64,000 nt of DNA from Streptomyces zinciresistens K42 (GTDB taxonomy: Bacteria; Actinomycetota; Actinomycetes; Streptomycetales; Streptomycetaceae), in assembly GCF_000225525.1 (NCBI RefSeq), contig NZ_AGBF01000001.1:186001-250000 (forward strand), in the 5' to 3' direction. How positions within the stretch are numbered: the stretch's first letter is position 1; every line of letters starts with the position of its first letter. Position numbers and translations under genes: made by a program. Of this stretch, positions 41,502 through 51,400 are shown in pieces. The notes beneath the pieces are model-generated. The model searched no databases, was not told where the DNA came from, and saw only the letters and a program-made list of their open reading frames with translations.

Positions 41502-42839
41502 TCAGGGCAGTTGGCAGCCGTACCGTTCCAGGACCTCGCGGGTGCCGCGGTCCTGCGGCCGCAACGGGTGTGTCCCGCCGTCCTCGGCCGGACCGAGCCG
41601 CAGCGTCGTATCCCCGCTGATCGGGCGGATCACCAGGGTCCCGCCCGCGACCTCGGACTGGATCGCGTCGTCGCGGTAGGGACTGGCGGCCAGGCAGCCG
41701 TCGCTGAACTCACGCTCGTAGCGCTCGAACGGGCCCGCGAAAAAGTGGCCCGCGACCGGCCCCTGCACCTGCATCACCAGGTAGGCCGCCACCCCCGCGG
41801 CAGCACCCGTCAACGCGATCGTCCGGCCGGACTGCCGCATCAGACGCGGCCCAGCCCGGTGAATGCCATAGGCGCCGAGCCCCGCCAGGGCAACAGCGCC
41901 GAGCAGTATCGGCTTGGGGTGGTCGGTGAGCACCCGGGCTTTCATGCCGACCGTCCACGGGATCGCGGCGATCACGAGTACCAGCCACCCGAGTACAGCG
42001 AGGGTGAACCCCTGGACGGCGGTCAGCTTCTGCGGCCACGGCGTCAGCCGGGGCACCGCCTGCTGCTCCCGGCTGATCCAGCGGGCCGCCCCCCGGAGAC
42101 GGGCAGCCCGCCCCGGGGCCGCGGGCCCGTGATGGTGCTCCAACAGCCGCAGCACCGCGGAGCCGAACGCCTCCACCCGCTCGTGCACGGCACGCTCGCT
42201 GTCCTCCAGGGTGCGCAGGGCGCCCTCGCGGCCCGGCTGGATGCGCCAGCCGTCACCGCGGGCGAAGGTCTGGTTGACCCAGTGGCCCGGATCGGGAAAC
42301 CCCGGCAATGTGCGTGCCGTTCGGCCGTCGGAGAACCCGAGGGACGAGCGAGACGAGCGGTCGGGGATGTAACGCTCGTACAACCGGGGGCTGGTGCGGT
42401 GACCGTGGTGACTTGCCTGCAGATCCCTGATCGCTTCGATGACGTCCACGAGGACCTCGTCGTGGCCGGCGGCCTCGGCCTGGGCGAGCAGCGATGCTCG
42501 GGGGATTGCCCGCCACACACCGCCGCTGCGATCGTGCGCGTGTTGCCTCCACATGTGTCGCCACGGACGCGGCCACACCACCGCAACCGGTCTGCGCAGC
42601 GGCGGCCGGTCCCGGGACAGATGGGCGCGCAGCAGGGCGGTGGCACAGCGGAGGTAGTCCGCCTCGCACACCTGCCACACGGCCTTCGCCGTGGTCAGCC
42701 GATCCCGGTGCTCGTCGAGGTCCGTGGCGTCGTCCGCGAGGGCGTCCATGAACTCCTCGACGCGGCGGCGTGCCTCGCGTACGGCTTCATCCTGGGCGCG
42801 CAGTGATGCGATCGCCGTCCCCCACCGGGCGTGTGTCAT
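41502..42839 (-). CDS. Large protein with membrane segments, unknown function
   Basis: From ATG 42839 (AGGGAGG upstream) the product has 445 residues. The first 110 are helical and charged (ASLRAQDEAVREARRRVEEFMD), suggesting a coiled coil. Hydrophobic helices occur at about 270-290 (GFTLAVLGWLVLVIAAIP), 305-320 (PILLGAVALAGLGAYGI) and 340-360 (IALTGAAAGVAAYLVM), followed by an exported or cytoplasmic C-terminal domain of about 90 residues. The topology resembles plasmid-coded membrane proteins. No domain was recognised. Confidence 0.7.
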   Translation of the reverse strand: MTHARWGTAIASLRAQDEAVREARRRVEEFMDALADDATDLDEHRDRLTTAKAVWQVCEADYLRCATALLRAHLSRDRPPLRRPVAVVWPRPWRHMWRQHAHDRSGGVWRAIPRASLLAQAEAAGHDEVLVDVIEAIRDLQASHHGHRTSPRLYERYIPDRSSRSSLGFSDGRTARTLPGFPDPGHWVNQTFARGDGWRIQPGREGALRTLEDSERAVHERVEAFGSAVLRLLEHHHGPAAPGRAARLRGAARWISREQQAVPRLTPWPQKLTAVQGFTLAVLGWLVLVIAAIPWTVGMKARVLTDHPKPILLGAVALAGLGAYGIHRAGPRLMRQSGRTIALTGAAAGVAAYLVMQVQGPVAGHFFAGPFERYEREFSDGCLAASPYRDDAIQSEVAGGTLVIRPISGDTTLRLGPAEDGGTHPLRPQDRGTREVLERYGCQLP

Positions 42840-42994
42840 CTCCGCCTGCCCTCCCTGGCTGCCTGGGCCGACAGTACCCAACGGCATCCGCCCGGGTCAG
42901 GTCTGTTCGTGCTGGTCGCACTGCGGGCCGGACCCGAACGGCCGGGCACCCCCGGTAGCCGTCAGCCCGCCAGAACGGGCCGTCGTCCCAGTGC

Positions 42995-44227
42995 TCACCG
43001 GCGCCGGGCGAGCCGGACCAGCCGTTGCCACAGTCGGGGCGCGGGCACGGGTGCCGACGGAGCCGGCACGGGCGGCGGAGGACCGGCTGGCCGCGGAGGC
43101 GGCACGATGCCCGCTGACGTCCCGGTCCCCGCGGGCGGCGTCGCGCCGGCCGGGTGTTCCGCCGCCCCCGTCGCCGGCAGGGACTCGGGCTCCGGCTCGG
43201 GCTCTGGGGGCGTGCGCAGTTCGGCGGCCTCCCCGTCCGAGGCTGCGACGGGCTGCTGTGGCTCGACTTCCGCTTCCGGTTCTGCGGGCGGCGTGGCGCG
43301 CGCGGCGTAGACCTCACGCGCGTGCTCGTTGCGCCAGGTTATCCGGCGCTCCTGGGCGGCGTAGAGGTCGCCCATCACCTGGTAGGCGTCGGCGGGCCGG
43401 AACGCGCCCCGGGTGCGAGTGAGCGAGACGAACGCGACCGGCACCAGGCCCCAGGTGTCGGCGTCGGGGGCCGGGCGCGGCTTGCTGATCCGCCAGTCGT
43501 CGCGCGGGTCCGACCGCCACTTCCAGTTCGTCCAGTCCTGGCCTGGCTGTACCGGGTGCTGGAATCGGCGGATGCCGTAGGGGACGAGGACCGCCTTCCC
43601 GTCGAGCCAGTACACGTGGCCGCCGGCCTCGTTGATGGCCTTCTGCCGCTCGTTGGGCGCCACCTGCTCGTGCAGTGCCTTCTGCCCCCGCAGCCACACG
43701 GGGTGCGGGGCAAGCTGCTGGAACTGGGCGAGGTCGCGTTTGAGGAACCACACATGCGCGGCCCCCGCGTGCTCATCCCGCACCGCGCGGATCCTGCGCC
43801 GGATCGCCTCCGGGCCCGGCAGCGCCGACGGCGCCTCGATCACCACCGTCGTGGTCCCGCACTGGGCCAGGACGGCCGGCGGCAGGCCGGATGGGTGCTC
43901 AGGGTCCTCTCCTGGGGAGGCGGTGACGCAGTGCGTGACACCGGGAAGCGCGCGTATCTGCTCCCGCAGCTGGATGACGACTTCGTCGGCGGCGTCCAGG
44001 AGCGCCTCCTGCTCCGGTCTGCTGCAGCCGTCGTTGCTGCGGTGTGCGAAGTGCGGCTGGACCTTCGCGCTCGGGCGCGCCCCCTTGAGGATCAGTCGCT
44101 CGCCGCAGGCGCGGCACCGATAGCGTCCGCCGGCCATGCCGGGCGGCAGGCCCTCGACGCCGTCGTCGACCCATACGGTGGTTCTTCTCTCGGTATCCCA
44201 GGCACTCCTACCCATGCGGCTGATCAT
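42995..44227 (-). CDS. Competence protein CoiA-like zinc-finger protein
   Basis: About 410 residues from ATG 44227; another Met four codons later is possible and neither has a clear ribosome site. The N-terminal part has the CoiA-like finger YRCRACGERLILKG followed by PHFAHRSNDGC. Then comes a restriction-nuclease-like region with VVIEAPSALPGPEAIRRR and AHVWFLKRDL. The last 90 residues are Pro/Glu-rich. CoiA-like proteins process DNA during uptake or mobile-element transfer; in Streptomyces they are typical of plasmids and integrated elements. Its neighbours support that setting. Confidence 0.78.
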   Translation of the reverse strand: MISRMGRSAWDTERRTTVWVDDGVEGLPPGMAGGRYRCRACGERLILKGARPSAKVQPHFAHRSNDGCSRPEQEALLDAADEVVIQLREQIRALPGVTHCVTASPGEDPEHPSGLPPAVLAQCGTTTVVIEAPSALPGPEAIRRRIRAVRDEHAGAAHVWFLKRDLAQFQQLAPHPVWLRGQKALHEQVAPNERQKAINEAGGHVYWLDGKAVLVPYGIRRFQHPVQPGQDWTNWKWRSDPRDDWRISKPRPAPDADTWGLVPVAFVSLTRTRGAFRPADAYQVMGDLYAAQERRITWRNEHAREVYAARATPPAEPEAEVEPQQPVAASDGEAAELRTPPEPEPEPESLPATGAAEHPAGATPPAGTGTSAGIVPPPRPAGPPPPVPAPSAPVPAPRLWQRLVRLARRR

Positions 44228-44399
44228 GTACGGCGTGGGCCGGCGCGCGCCAGAGTGCTGTCCGCCCGGCGGGCGCCACCACATCCCCGGCGCCACAGGG
44301 CGGGAGATGAACTGCCGTGGCGTCCCGCCCGGCGGGCTCGTGCCAGTCGCAGCGCCGCCGATGGCCTCCAGGCTCGGCGCCGCGGTCGGACCGGCCGGA

Positions 44400-44618
44400 C
44401 TAGGCCGGATCGCTGGCGCGTTGCGCTGAAAAGGGGATGTGGATCGGGCGAGTGCCGAGGCCGCGGCGCGGGCGGAAGAGTGTGTCCAGCAGGTCCGCTG
44501 TCTTCAGCCCGTGGCAGGCCGGCCCGGAGACTGCAGCGGCGTGCTCGAGGTTCTTGACCAGCTCCCACATCTCGTCTTGCACGACGAGCGTGTTGGCAAC
44601 GGCAGGCGACTGTTCCAC
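44400..44618 (-). CDS. Small protein of unknown function
   Basis: A 72-residue protein from GTG 44618 with AAGGA upstream. It starts VEQSPAVANTLVVQDEMWELVKNLEHAAAV, probably one helix pair, and ends with a basic and Pro-rich tail. It matches no family I know. Coding character and the ribosome site support it as a real gene. Confidence 0.5.
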   Translation of the reverse strand: MEQSPAVANTLVVQDEMWELVKNLEHAAAVSGPACHGLKTADLLDTLFRPRRGLGTRPIHIPFSAQRASDPA

Positions 44619-45187
44619 GTCGATTCCTTCGGAGGGACGGCAAGGGCCCGGGCACGGCGGCCTGCAAAGGCTGGCGACGCGAAAGCCGGGCCCTGGGAGA
44701 TCGTCCTGTCAGGGTAGTTCGTCAGTGTCACCAGGTCCGGCGCTGCCGGGACCGTCCTCGACCAGCGACTTCGGCCCCGGCACGGGAGCGCGGGTCTGCT
44801 GCTCACCGTTCCGTCGGCCCGCCTGCGAGAGGGCGGTGGTAAGGCCGACACGAAACGGCCCCGGCCGTCATGCACGGGGGGACGCGACGGCCGGGGCTCG
44901 TTCATTCCAGCTTAATGATCACAAGACGCGTAGGAGGGTATTTCAGTCGGATTGGCGCATTTTCTCTGAGGGTTGATCGGTTCGGCCGATTCAAGTCCGT
45001 GCTGCTCTCCTGCCGTCCGGAGCCTGCCCGCTCCGCGCTGTTCAGCAGCGTCGCGGGCGGGATCCCAGGACATCCAGGATGAATGCCGGCCGTGCGCGTG
45101 CGTCACGGGTCCCGAACGCCTCGGGCTCGGCGGTCGGCATCCTGCTCTCGATGGCCGGAACGCGCCGGGTCAGGGCTGACCGCACGG
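44619..45187. other. 569-bp gap with one strong hairpin
   Basis: No convincing gene was found. The segment 44915-45000 is AT-rich compared with its surroundings and could hold a promoter. A perfect 12-bp hairpin lies at 44858-44897. The rest has no clear feature. Confidence 0.45.
44858..44897. terminator. Perfect 12-bp stem hairpin
   Basis: Arms at 44858-44869 and 44886-44897 are exact reverse complements (GCCCCGGCCGTC) with a 16-nt loop. It lies about 290 bp after the stop of the gene at 45188 and upstream of the gene at 44618, so it may separate two minus-strand transcripts. No T-tract is present. Confidence 0.5.
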
Positions 45188-46027
45188 CTACGCCCCTTGG
45201 GTGCCGGTGGCTGCGGGGTGGTGGAGGTAGACGGACAGCGACCGCTCCAGGTCCAAGACCACATCCGTTGCGTCTCCGGTCACCGGCGGGTCCTGCACAT
45301 AGCCGTGGGGCGGGCGCCAGTTCCGGCCGGGCTCTTCCAGACCCGGCAGCGGCTCACCCACGGGTGCTCCTCCCCACAGGTGCGCGACCTCGGCGGCGAC
45401 GTCCTCCGGCAGTGCCATGACCGGGCAGGCCAGATCACTCAGGCAGCTGCCGAGAGATTCGTCCGGTGCTGCTTCGAGAAAGGTGAACCAGCCGCTCGTG
45501 TCCATCCACCCCACCACCCAGCGCAGCGGCCGGTCCTCGCCCGGTTCGCGGTCCTCGTCGCCCTCGCCCAGGGTGATGTAGATGCGGCGGTCCTCATCGA
45601 CGTGCACGTCCCAGTCGGCGATCCGGCCGCCGCGACCCCGGATGGCGGCGACGACGGCCAGGGCGTAGGCATCGGCGGTCTGGTGGAAGGGAACCGTGCC
45701 CCACAGCTCCGTGGCCTGGTCCTCGAGCATGCCCCGCTCGCTGCGGGTGAGCTGCAGCTGACCGCCGTCGGGAAAGAGGTCCTGCAAGTCCTGGCCGGCC
45801 GCGACGTCCCAGCCCGTCCAGGACAGGCTGTTGCGCAGGCTGTCCGTGTTGTACGCGGTGCGGACGTGGCCGTCGAGCGACATCTCCAGGGCGCCCCGCT
45901 CGCCCGGGGTCAGCCGGGCGGTCGCGGTGCGCGGGGTGTGGTGCTGGCGCAGAGCCGATGTGTACTTCGCGCCCTGGCGGGTCGTACGGCGGGCCTTCTT
46001 GGCGGCGGTGGACTGCTTCTTCGGCAT
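45188..46027 (-). CDS. Protein with basic N-terminus, unknown function
   Basis: A 279-residue protein with GAGGAG six bases before ATG 46027. The first 30 residues are strongly basic (MPKKQSTAAKKARRTTRQGAK), as in many actinobacterial DNA- or RNA-associated proteins. The centre holds DLQDLFPDGGQLQLTRSERG and ADWDVHVDEDRRIYITLGEG, a beta-rich domain I cannot name. It lies between the LexA-like gene and the CoiA-like gene on the same strand. Confidence 0.65.
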   Translation of the reverse strand: MPKKQSTAAKKARRTTRQGAKYTSALRQHHTPRTATARLTPGERGALEMSLDGHVRTAYNTDSLRNSLSWTGWDVAAGQDLQDLFPDGGQLQLTRSERGMLEDQATELWGTVPFHQTADAYALAVVAAIRGRGGRIADWDVHVDEDRRIYITLGEGDEDREPGEDRPLRWVVGWMDTSGWFTFLEAAPDESLGSCLSDLACPVMALPEDVAAEVAHLWGGAPVGEPLPGLEEPGRNWRPPHGYVQDPPVTGDATDVVLDLERSLSVYLHHPAATGTQGA

Positions 46028-46464
46028 GACGTACTCCTCGGCGCGACGGCCCCACGCTGCCGTCGGCGCTCGGTACTCACACCAGGCAGAGATCAGCGCG
46101 GGCCCCGGGAGACCTTGACCGGCAAAGTCACCGTGCGGCGTGGGGCGCCGGTGACGACGGCGGACGGCAGTACGCGGCTAGCCGTTGGATCATCAACGGT
46201 AGCGGGCACCACTGACACCGACCCCGAGCCGGCGATCCGCCGGTACGCCGTATGTGCGGTGTGCGGTGTGCGGTGTGCGGTGTGTGGAGAGGCCCGCAGT
46301 GGCTTCGCGCGTGAATCCGTCGCCTTCTTCAACCACCGGGCCGGGCAGCGGATCGGCCCGCCCATACCCGGGTGCCGGCTGTCCGGCCAGGTACGCGCAC
46401 GAGGCATCAAGCCGCCCCACCATCGCTCCCGCAGGTCCACCCGCCGCCGCCCGGGCGGCCCCGG
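46028..46464. other. 437-bp gap with a heptamer tandem repeat
   Basis: No gene is supported here. Near 46254-46288 the heptamer TGTGCGG is repeated about five times. Near 46450 a palindromic GCCGCCCGGGCGGC lies just past the stop of the LexA-like gene and could end its transcript. Confidence 0.45.
46254..46288. repeat. Short tandem repeat of a 7-bp unit
   Basis: The unit TGTGCGG is present in about five consecutive copies, the last ending TGTGTGG. A number divisible by 7 but not 3 makes it unlikely to be part of a coding gene. It is likely to be length-variable between strains. Confidence 0.7.
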
Positions 46465-47151
46465 TCAGAGGCTGCGCAGCACGGCGACGACTTTGCCGAG
46501 GATGGCGGCATCGTCTGCCGGCAACGGTGCGTAGGCCGGGTTGTGCGGCACCAGCCAGACGTGGCCGCCCTCGCGGCGTAGGCGTTTGACCGTGGCCTCA
46601 CCGTCCAGGAGCGCGGCGACGATGTCGCCGTGGTCGGCGGAGTCCTGGCGGCGGACTGTGACGATGTCGCCGTCGCAGATCGCGGCGTCGATCATGCTGT
46701 CGCCCCGCACTTTCAGTGCAAACAGCTGGCCCTCGCCGACAAGGCGGCGGGGCAGGGACAGTACGTCCTCGACAGACTCTTCCGCGAGGATCGGTGCGCC
46801 TGCGGCGATCTGGCCGACCAAGGGGACGTCGGCCGTCTCGGGGGTGGTGCCGGTGGGCGCCTGGTCGAAGCCGGTGTCACGGTGGGGCCGGACGCGGTAG
46901 GCGCGGGGGCGGTGGGGGTCGCGGTAGAGGATGCCCTTGCGCTCCAGAGCCATGAGCTGGTGCGCGACGGATGAGGTGCTCTTGAGGTGGACCGCCGCGC
47001 CGATCTCGCGCATTGACGGGGGATACCCCTGGCGGGCGACGGTGCGCTCGATGAAGGTGACGATGTCCGCCTGTCGGGTCGTGAGTCCGTCGGGGCCGGT
47101 GACGATTCCGGGCGGGCGTCCGGCCCGGCCCGCTGATTCGGTGACGTGCAT
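46465..47151 (-). CDS. lexA: LexA-like SOS repressor, second copy
   Basis: A 228-residue LexA homologue from ATG 47151. The N-terminal winged helix has [27 protein letters not shown] and [16 protein letters not shown]. The self-cleavage site is Ala117-Gly118 in GQIAAGAP, with catalytic Ser152 (GDSMID) and Lys189 (ATVKRL). All residues for RecA-assisted cleavage are present. Chromosomal LexA is elsewhere in Streptomyces, so this is probably a paralogue carried with accessory DNA. A LexA-box-like sequence lies 62 bp upstream of its start. Confidence 0.9.
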   Translation of the reverse strand: MHVTESAGRAGRPPGIVTGPDGLTTRQADIVTFIERTVARQGYPPSMREIGAAVHLKSTSSVAHQLMALERKGILYRDPHRPRAYRVRPHRDTGFDQAPTGTTPETADVPLVGQIAAGAPILAEESVEDVLSLPRRLVGEGQLFALKVRGDSMIDAAICDGDIVTVRRQDSADHGDIVAALLDGEATVKRLRREGGHVWLVPHNPAYAPLPADDAAILGKVVAVLRSL

Positions 47152-47212
47152 GGTGCTTCCCCCCTGGCGGGATCTTGCTTGACGTGGACCGTAACCCCGA
47201 AACCACAGCAAA

Positions 47213-47228
47213 GGGAACACCAATTCGA
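47213..47228 (-). promoter_or_regulatory. LexA-box-like sequence upstream of the LexA paralogue
   Basis: GGGAACACCAATTCGA matches the actinobacterial SOS core GAAC-N4-GTTC at seven of eight positions. It lies between the Y-family polymerase gene and the LexA-like gene, where autoregulation is expected. Binding is not shown. Confidence 0.5.
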
Positions 47229-47248
47229 TGAACGCTCTCCGGCGCTGG

Positions 47249-48262
47249 TCAGGAGGCGGCTCGGTAGGCGGCGGGGCCGATGACGCCGGCGCCGAACTTG
47301 TCACGGACCCGGTCGACGGCGGCTTCGGCCACCAGACGCGCCTCGCGGGCGTGGTCCAGCGTGATCTGCCGGGCCACGGTGCCGGCGTTGCACAGCTCCT
47401 CTGCCCGAAGGGACAGTGCGGTCAGGCGTCCTCGCTGCAGACCTGCGGCGTCCATGAGCCGGTAGGCGGCAGCGCGCAGATCGTCCTCGTGCGCGGAGGG
47501 CTCGGGCAGGCGGTGGGTCTTGCTCCAGCGGCCGGTCCCGGCGAAGGACAGTGTCAGCGTCAGCGCCTGGGGTGATTGCCTGCGGCGACGCAGCGTCCGT
47601 CCGAGCTGCACGACCAGGCGGAGCAGGGCGGAGCGCACGTCGGGGCCGTCCAGCGCGTGCCGGGCAAAAGAGCAGCTGACGCTCACGGAGGCGGGCAGGG
47701 AGCGCGGGACGACCGGACGGGGGTCGGCGCCGCGCGCCCGGTCGCGGGCCAGGCGGCCGGCGCGCCCGCCGAGCAGCCGCTGGACGGTCTGGGCGGGGAC
47801 GGCAGCGAGCAGACCTGCGGTGTGGATGCCGTAGTGGTGGAGCACGCCCGCCTGCCGGGGGCCGACGCCGTGCAGGGCTTCCACCGGCAGCCCGGCGAGC
47901 CACTCCGCAGCCCGGTCGGGGGCCACGACCAGCACCCCTCCAGGCTCGGGGACCTGAGCAGATGCGGTCGCGGCCACGCTGATCGTAGGACCGATGCCGA
48001 TGCGAAGGTCGGCGCCACAGCGGGTCAGCGTTCGCACACGCAGCATCTGGCCCAGTCGGTCCACGTCCGCGCCGACGCCGTGGTAGCGCAGGGCGCCCTT
48101 CAGCTCGGCGAGGGCCGCGGTGGGCGGCAGAGCCTGCACGACGGGGGACAGCTCGGCCAGCTGCTCGAGGACGAGGCGGTACAGCTCCTCCGGGAGACGG
48201 TCCGGGCAGCGCACGTGCATCACGGTGGGGACCCGCCGCGCAGGTGCCTGGTCGATCGTCAC
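47249..48262 (-). CDS. Y-family DNA polymerase paralogue lacking catalytic carboxylates
   Basis: A 337-residue protein from GTG 48262 with GAGGAGG eight bases upstream. The finger, thumb and little-finger parts are clear: [46 protein letters not shown], and [20 protein letters not shown]. The palm is changed: the first strand reads [11 protein letters not shown] where DinB has the metal-binding Asp, and the SxDE motif is ALAELK. It should not polymerise DNA, like ImuB of the mycobacterial mutasome, which recruits an active polymerase. It is followed by a LexA paralogue and preceded by an SOS-box-like sequence. Confidence 0.8.
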   Translation of the reverse strand: MTIDQAPARRVPTVMHVRCPDRLPEELYRLVLEQLAELSPVVQALPPTAALAELKGALRYHGVGADVDRLGQMLRVRTLTRCGADLRIGIGPTISVAATASAQVPEPGGVLVVAPDRAAEWLAGLPVEALHGVGPRQAGVLHHYGIHTAGLLAAVPAQTVQRLLGGRAGRLARDRARGADPRPVVPRSLPASVSVSCSFARHALDGPDVRSALLRLVVQLGRTLRRRRQSPQALTLTLSFAGTGRWSKTHRLPEPSAHEDDLRAAAYRLMDAAGLQRGRLTALSLRAEELCNAGTVARQITLDHAREARLVAEAAVDRVRDKFGAGVIGPAAYRAAS

Positions 48263-48290
48263 GTCGTCGCCTCCTCTCTCCTCAAGGATA

Positions 48291-48306
48291 TCGAACACAT
48301 GACCGA
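48291..48306 (-). promoter_or_regulatory. LexA-box-like sequence upstream of the Y-family polymerase gene
   Basis: TCGAACACATGACCGA keeps the outer TCGAAC and CGA of the actinobacterial SOS box (TCGAAC-N4-GTTCGA) but has two mismatches in the second half. It is 29 bp upstream of the GTG start and could overlap the promoter. Confidence 0.5.
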
Positions 48307-48460
48307 ATGACTGTGTGAGGATCTCACCACCGGACGAATCGTCCCGTTGCGTGCTGCTCCGCTTCGCCCGTCGGGTCGTGGTGTAGAGACTGCGACGTAC
48401 CTCGCCCCACCCGCCCCGCTCCGGCCGGCGGGCCCATGCCTCCTGCGGCGCGGCGGGCGG

Positions 48461-51400
48461 TTACGCGATCGCGGTCCCCACCACTGAGTTCGCTGCCAGC
48501 AGCGCATTGAGCAGGGCCACGGTCTCGGGCGAGCTGTCGAGCCCGGTTTCGGTCGAGATCCGGTTGAGCTGATGGGCGGTGCGCTCGAGGCCGGCCCGGT
48601 CGCCGGTCTCGCTGTAGATCTGGAACAGGTCGCGGTAGAGAAGTTCGGCCTGGATGTCGCAGGTCAGTCCGATGGAGACTGCGCTGGCCGCGGCGCGGAA
48701 GTCACGGGCGGACATGCGGCGCATTGCCAGCTCGTGGGCGACGTCGACGCTGGCGGAGATCATTTCCTGGATGTTGTGCTCGGCCCAGGCGTAGCGGCTC
48801 TGGTCTATGCCGGAGAACGGCCGGCCCCGTACGAGGGCCAGGGCATGGGCGAGTGCGGTGTCGGCGTCCTCGCCGTGGTGGTGCATGCCCTTGGCGTACA
48901 AGTCCTGGAACTGGTGCCAGTCGGCGGTGACGTCGGCGTTGAAGCTGTAGACCCCGTCGGTCACCGGCAGCAGGTAGGTGCTGTCGGGGGCGTCGGCGGG
49001 CAGGCGCGGGTCACGCCCGAGCCAGGTCCGCAGCTTGCTGATGGAGGTGTTGCGGGTCTTGGCGTTCACCCGCTGGCCGGGCCAGATGGCCTCGTCGAGT
49101 TCGTGGCGGTTGCGTCCGGGGTGCAGCACGAGCCACGCCGCGATCTCGGTGAGGCTGTTACGGCGGTAGGACTCGACACGACCCAGCGCACCGACCACGT
49201 CGACCGTGCCCAGGACCCGGATCTGTGGTGCTGCCGGCGGGTCAGGCGGGGTGTTCAGCGCCGCGAGGATGTGGGAGGTGACGGCGGTGACCCGGGCCAG
49301 GGGCGGCCTGGGCGCCTGCACGGCTGCAGCTTCGGGGGACGGGTGCTGCTGGTGTGCCTCGTCGGCCGGCGCGCCTTCAGGGCGGGCCGCGCCGTCGCTG
49401 GTCTCGTCTAGCTCGTCCGCCATGTCCGTGCTGGAGGCGGTGGTCTGCTCGTCGAGGACTTCCGCGATCACCTCGTCGAAGTCGAGAGGGGCTTCGCTGT
49501 CCGGGGCAGAGGGCGTCACCTGCTCGTTCAGGTCCTCCGACGTAGGGACAGCAGCGCTGCTGACGGCGGGATTCAGGGCGCTGTCCTCGTCCGTCCGCCA
49601 GATGTCCTCGGAGCCCTCGTCTTCCCCACGGTCCTCGGGGGCGGGGGGTTCCCACTTGGGCTCGAAGTCGTCGTACGCCGATTCCTCTTCCGGGTACGTG
49701 GCCGCATCCGGTGCGAGGGCGCTGTCGCCGGAGGCCTCGGGCGACAGGCCTCCATCGCCTGCCGTCTCCGCCTCGCCGGGTGCGGCCGGCGCTTCTGCGG
49801 CCGGGGCGAGGGCGCTGAAGTCGGGCAGTGCTGTGGCGAAGTCGCCTGCGGTGGTGGAGGAGACGTGGACCGGCACCTCGCGGGACGGCCGGCCGGCGGC
49901 CTGCATCTCGCCGGCCGCCCCGGTCGCGGCGGTGCTGTCCTCGGCGGCCTTGGTCCATGCCGGGGCAGGGACGTCGTCGGTGCGGTTGGCCGTCCCCAGC
50001 AGATCCAGGAGGGGGCCGTAGGCGTGGGGCTCCAGGCGCTGCAGGGTGACGGTCAGGTCGAGGCCGGGCAGCTGGACTGCGGCGCCGGGGGCGGCGGGAA
50101 CCAGCCAGGCGCCGGGCAGCTGGAGGGCTTCCTCGGCGGAGGTGATCACCGCCAGGGCGGTGCGGGGGCGTGAGGAGAGCAGGTCGGACAGGGTCTCGGC
50201 GTGTTGCCCGCTGGGGGCGGTCGGGCACATGAGGACCCGGGGGATCCAGGTGTCGCCGCCGTCGGCGGACAGGCGGGCGTCCAGCAGGCTGTCCGCGCCG
50301 GCGGCGTCCAGGGCGCCTCGCTGGAGGGCGTCGTGTGCGCGCAGTTCGTCCAGCGCGGCGGCGAGCTGAGCGTGGTGCTGGATGCGGGCGGGGAAGACGG
50401 CCTCGAGTTCGGCCCCGAGCCCGGACAGCAGCAGGGCCGTGTCGTCGGTGAGCGCGGAGGAGGCGAGTTCGACCGCCATCCCGAGCATGACCGAGGTCAC
50501 GTCGTCGGTGCTGCCGTGGAGTTGGAGCAGGCCGATGGTTTCGAGGTTGACCAGGACGGGGTCGCCGGCGGGGGTTTCGCCGATGCTGACCAGGGCCGGG
50601 TAGGGGGCGGTGATGTCGCGGCCCTCGTCGGGGCCGAGCAGGGAGGTGCCGCGGGCAGGGCACCACCACACGGCGGGGTCGGACTCGCTCTCGGTGAAGG
50701 GAGCGATCGCCGGGGCGGGCGCGGACAGGTGCAGTTCGAGGCCGCGCGCATCGAGGCGGGCGGCCTCGATCTCGGGCAGGGGCCGCCCGCTGCGGGCGCA
50801 GTTGGCGGCCAGGGTGCGCAGGGCCTGGTGGAGGAGGTCGAGGCCGTCGGCGGAGGAGTTGGCGCGCATCTCCTGCTCAAGTTCGGCGCTGGGGGTGTTC
50901 GCTTCGGGCATGGGGATACGCCGCTTGTGGCGCCGGCGGCGCTGCTGGTGGGCGCGGCGTGCGCCGAGCACGGCCAGGACGGTGGCGGCGAACAGGCTGG
51001 TGACGGCGGCTGCCGTGACGGCGACGCTCGGTCCGGCCTCCTCGCCCGCGGGCTCGGCGTCCGGGGTGTGGTCGTCGGCGGGAGCCGGCGAGGCCTGCTC
51101 GGGCGCGGTCTGCTCGGGGGCGGGGGTGGAGGGCATGGTGTCCCGGTTGGTGTCGGAGCCGGCCGCGTCGCGGTCGGGGGCGGCGGGCTGCTCGGGCGGG
51201 GCCGTGTCGGACGGGTCCTTCGCGCTGTCGTCCTGCTCGGCGGGGGAGTCGTGGTCGCCGTCTTCGTGTTCCTCGGCGGGCTTGTCCGGGGCGGGGGAGC
51301 CGGTGTGGGGCAGGGCCAGCTGCCATCCGGGGTGGATGTCGTCCGGGTCGGTGAAGGTGCGGCCGTCGACCTGCTTCTTGCCCTGGTTGAGTTGGGCGAT

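Noticed and set aside
46240..46300. Possible CRISPR-like or zinc-finger coding repeat (CAVCGVRC pattern)
   Set aside because: The pattern is only the translation of a 7-bp tandem repeat; there are no spacers and no cas genes.
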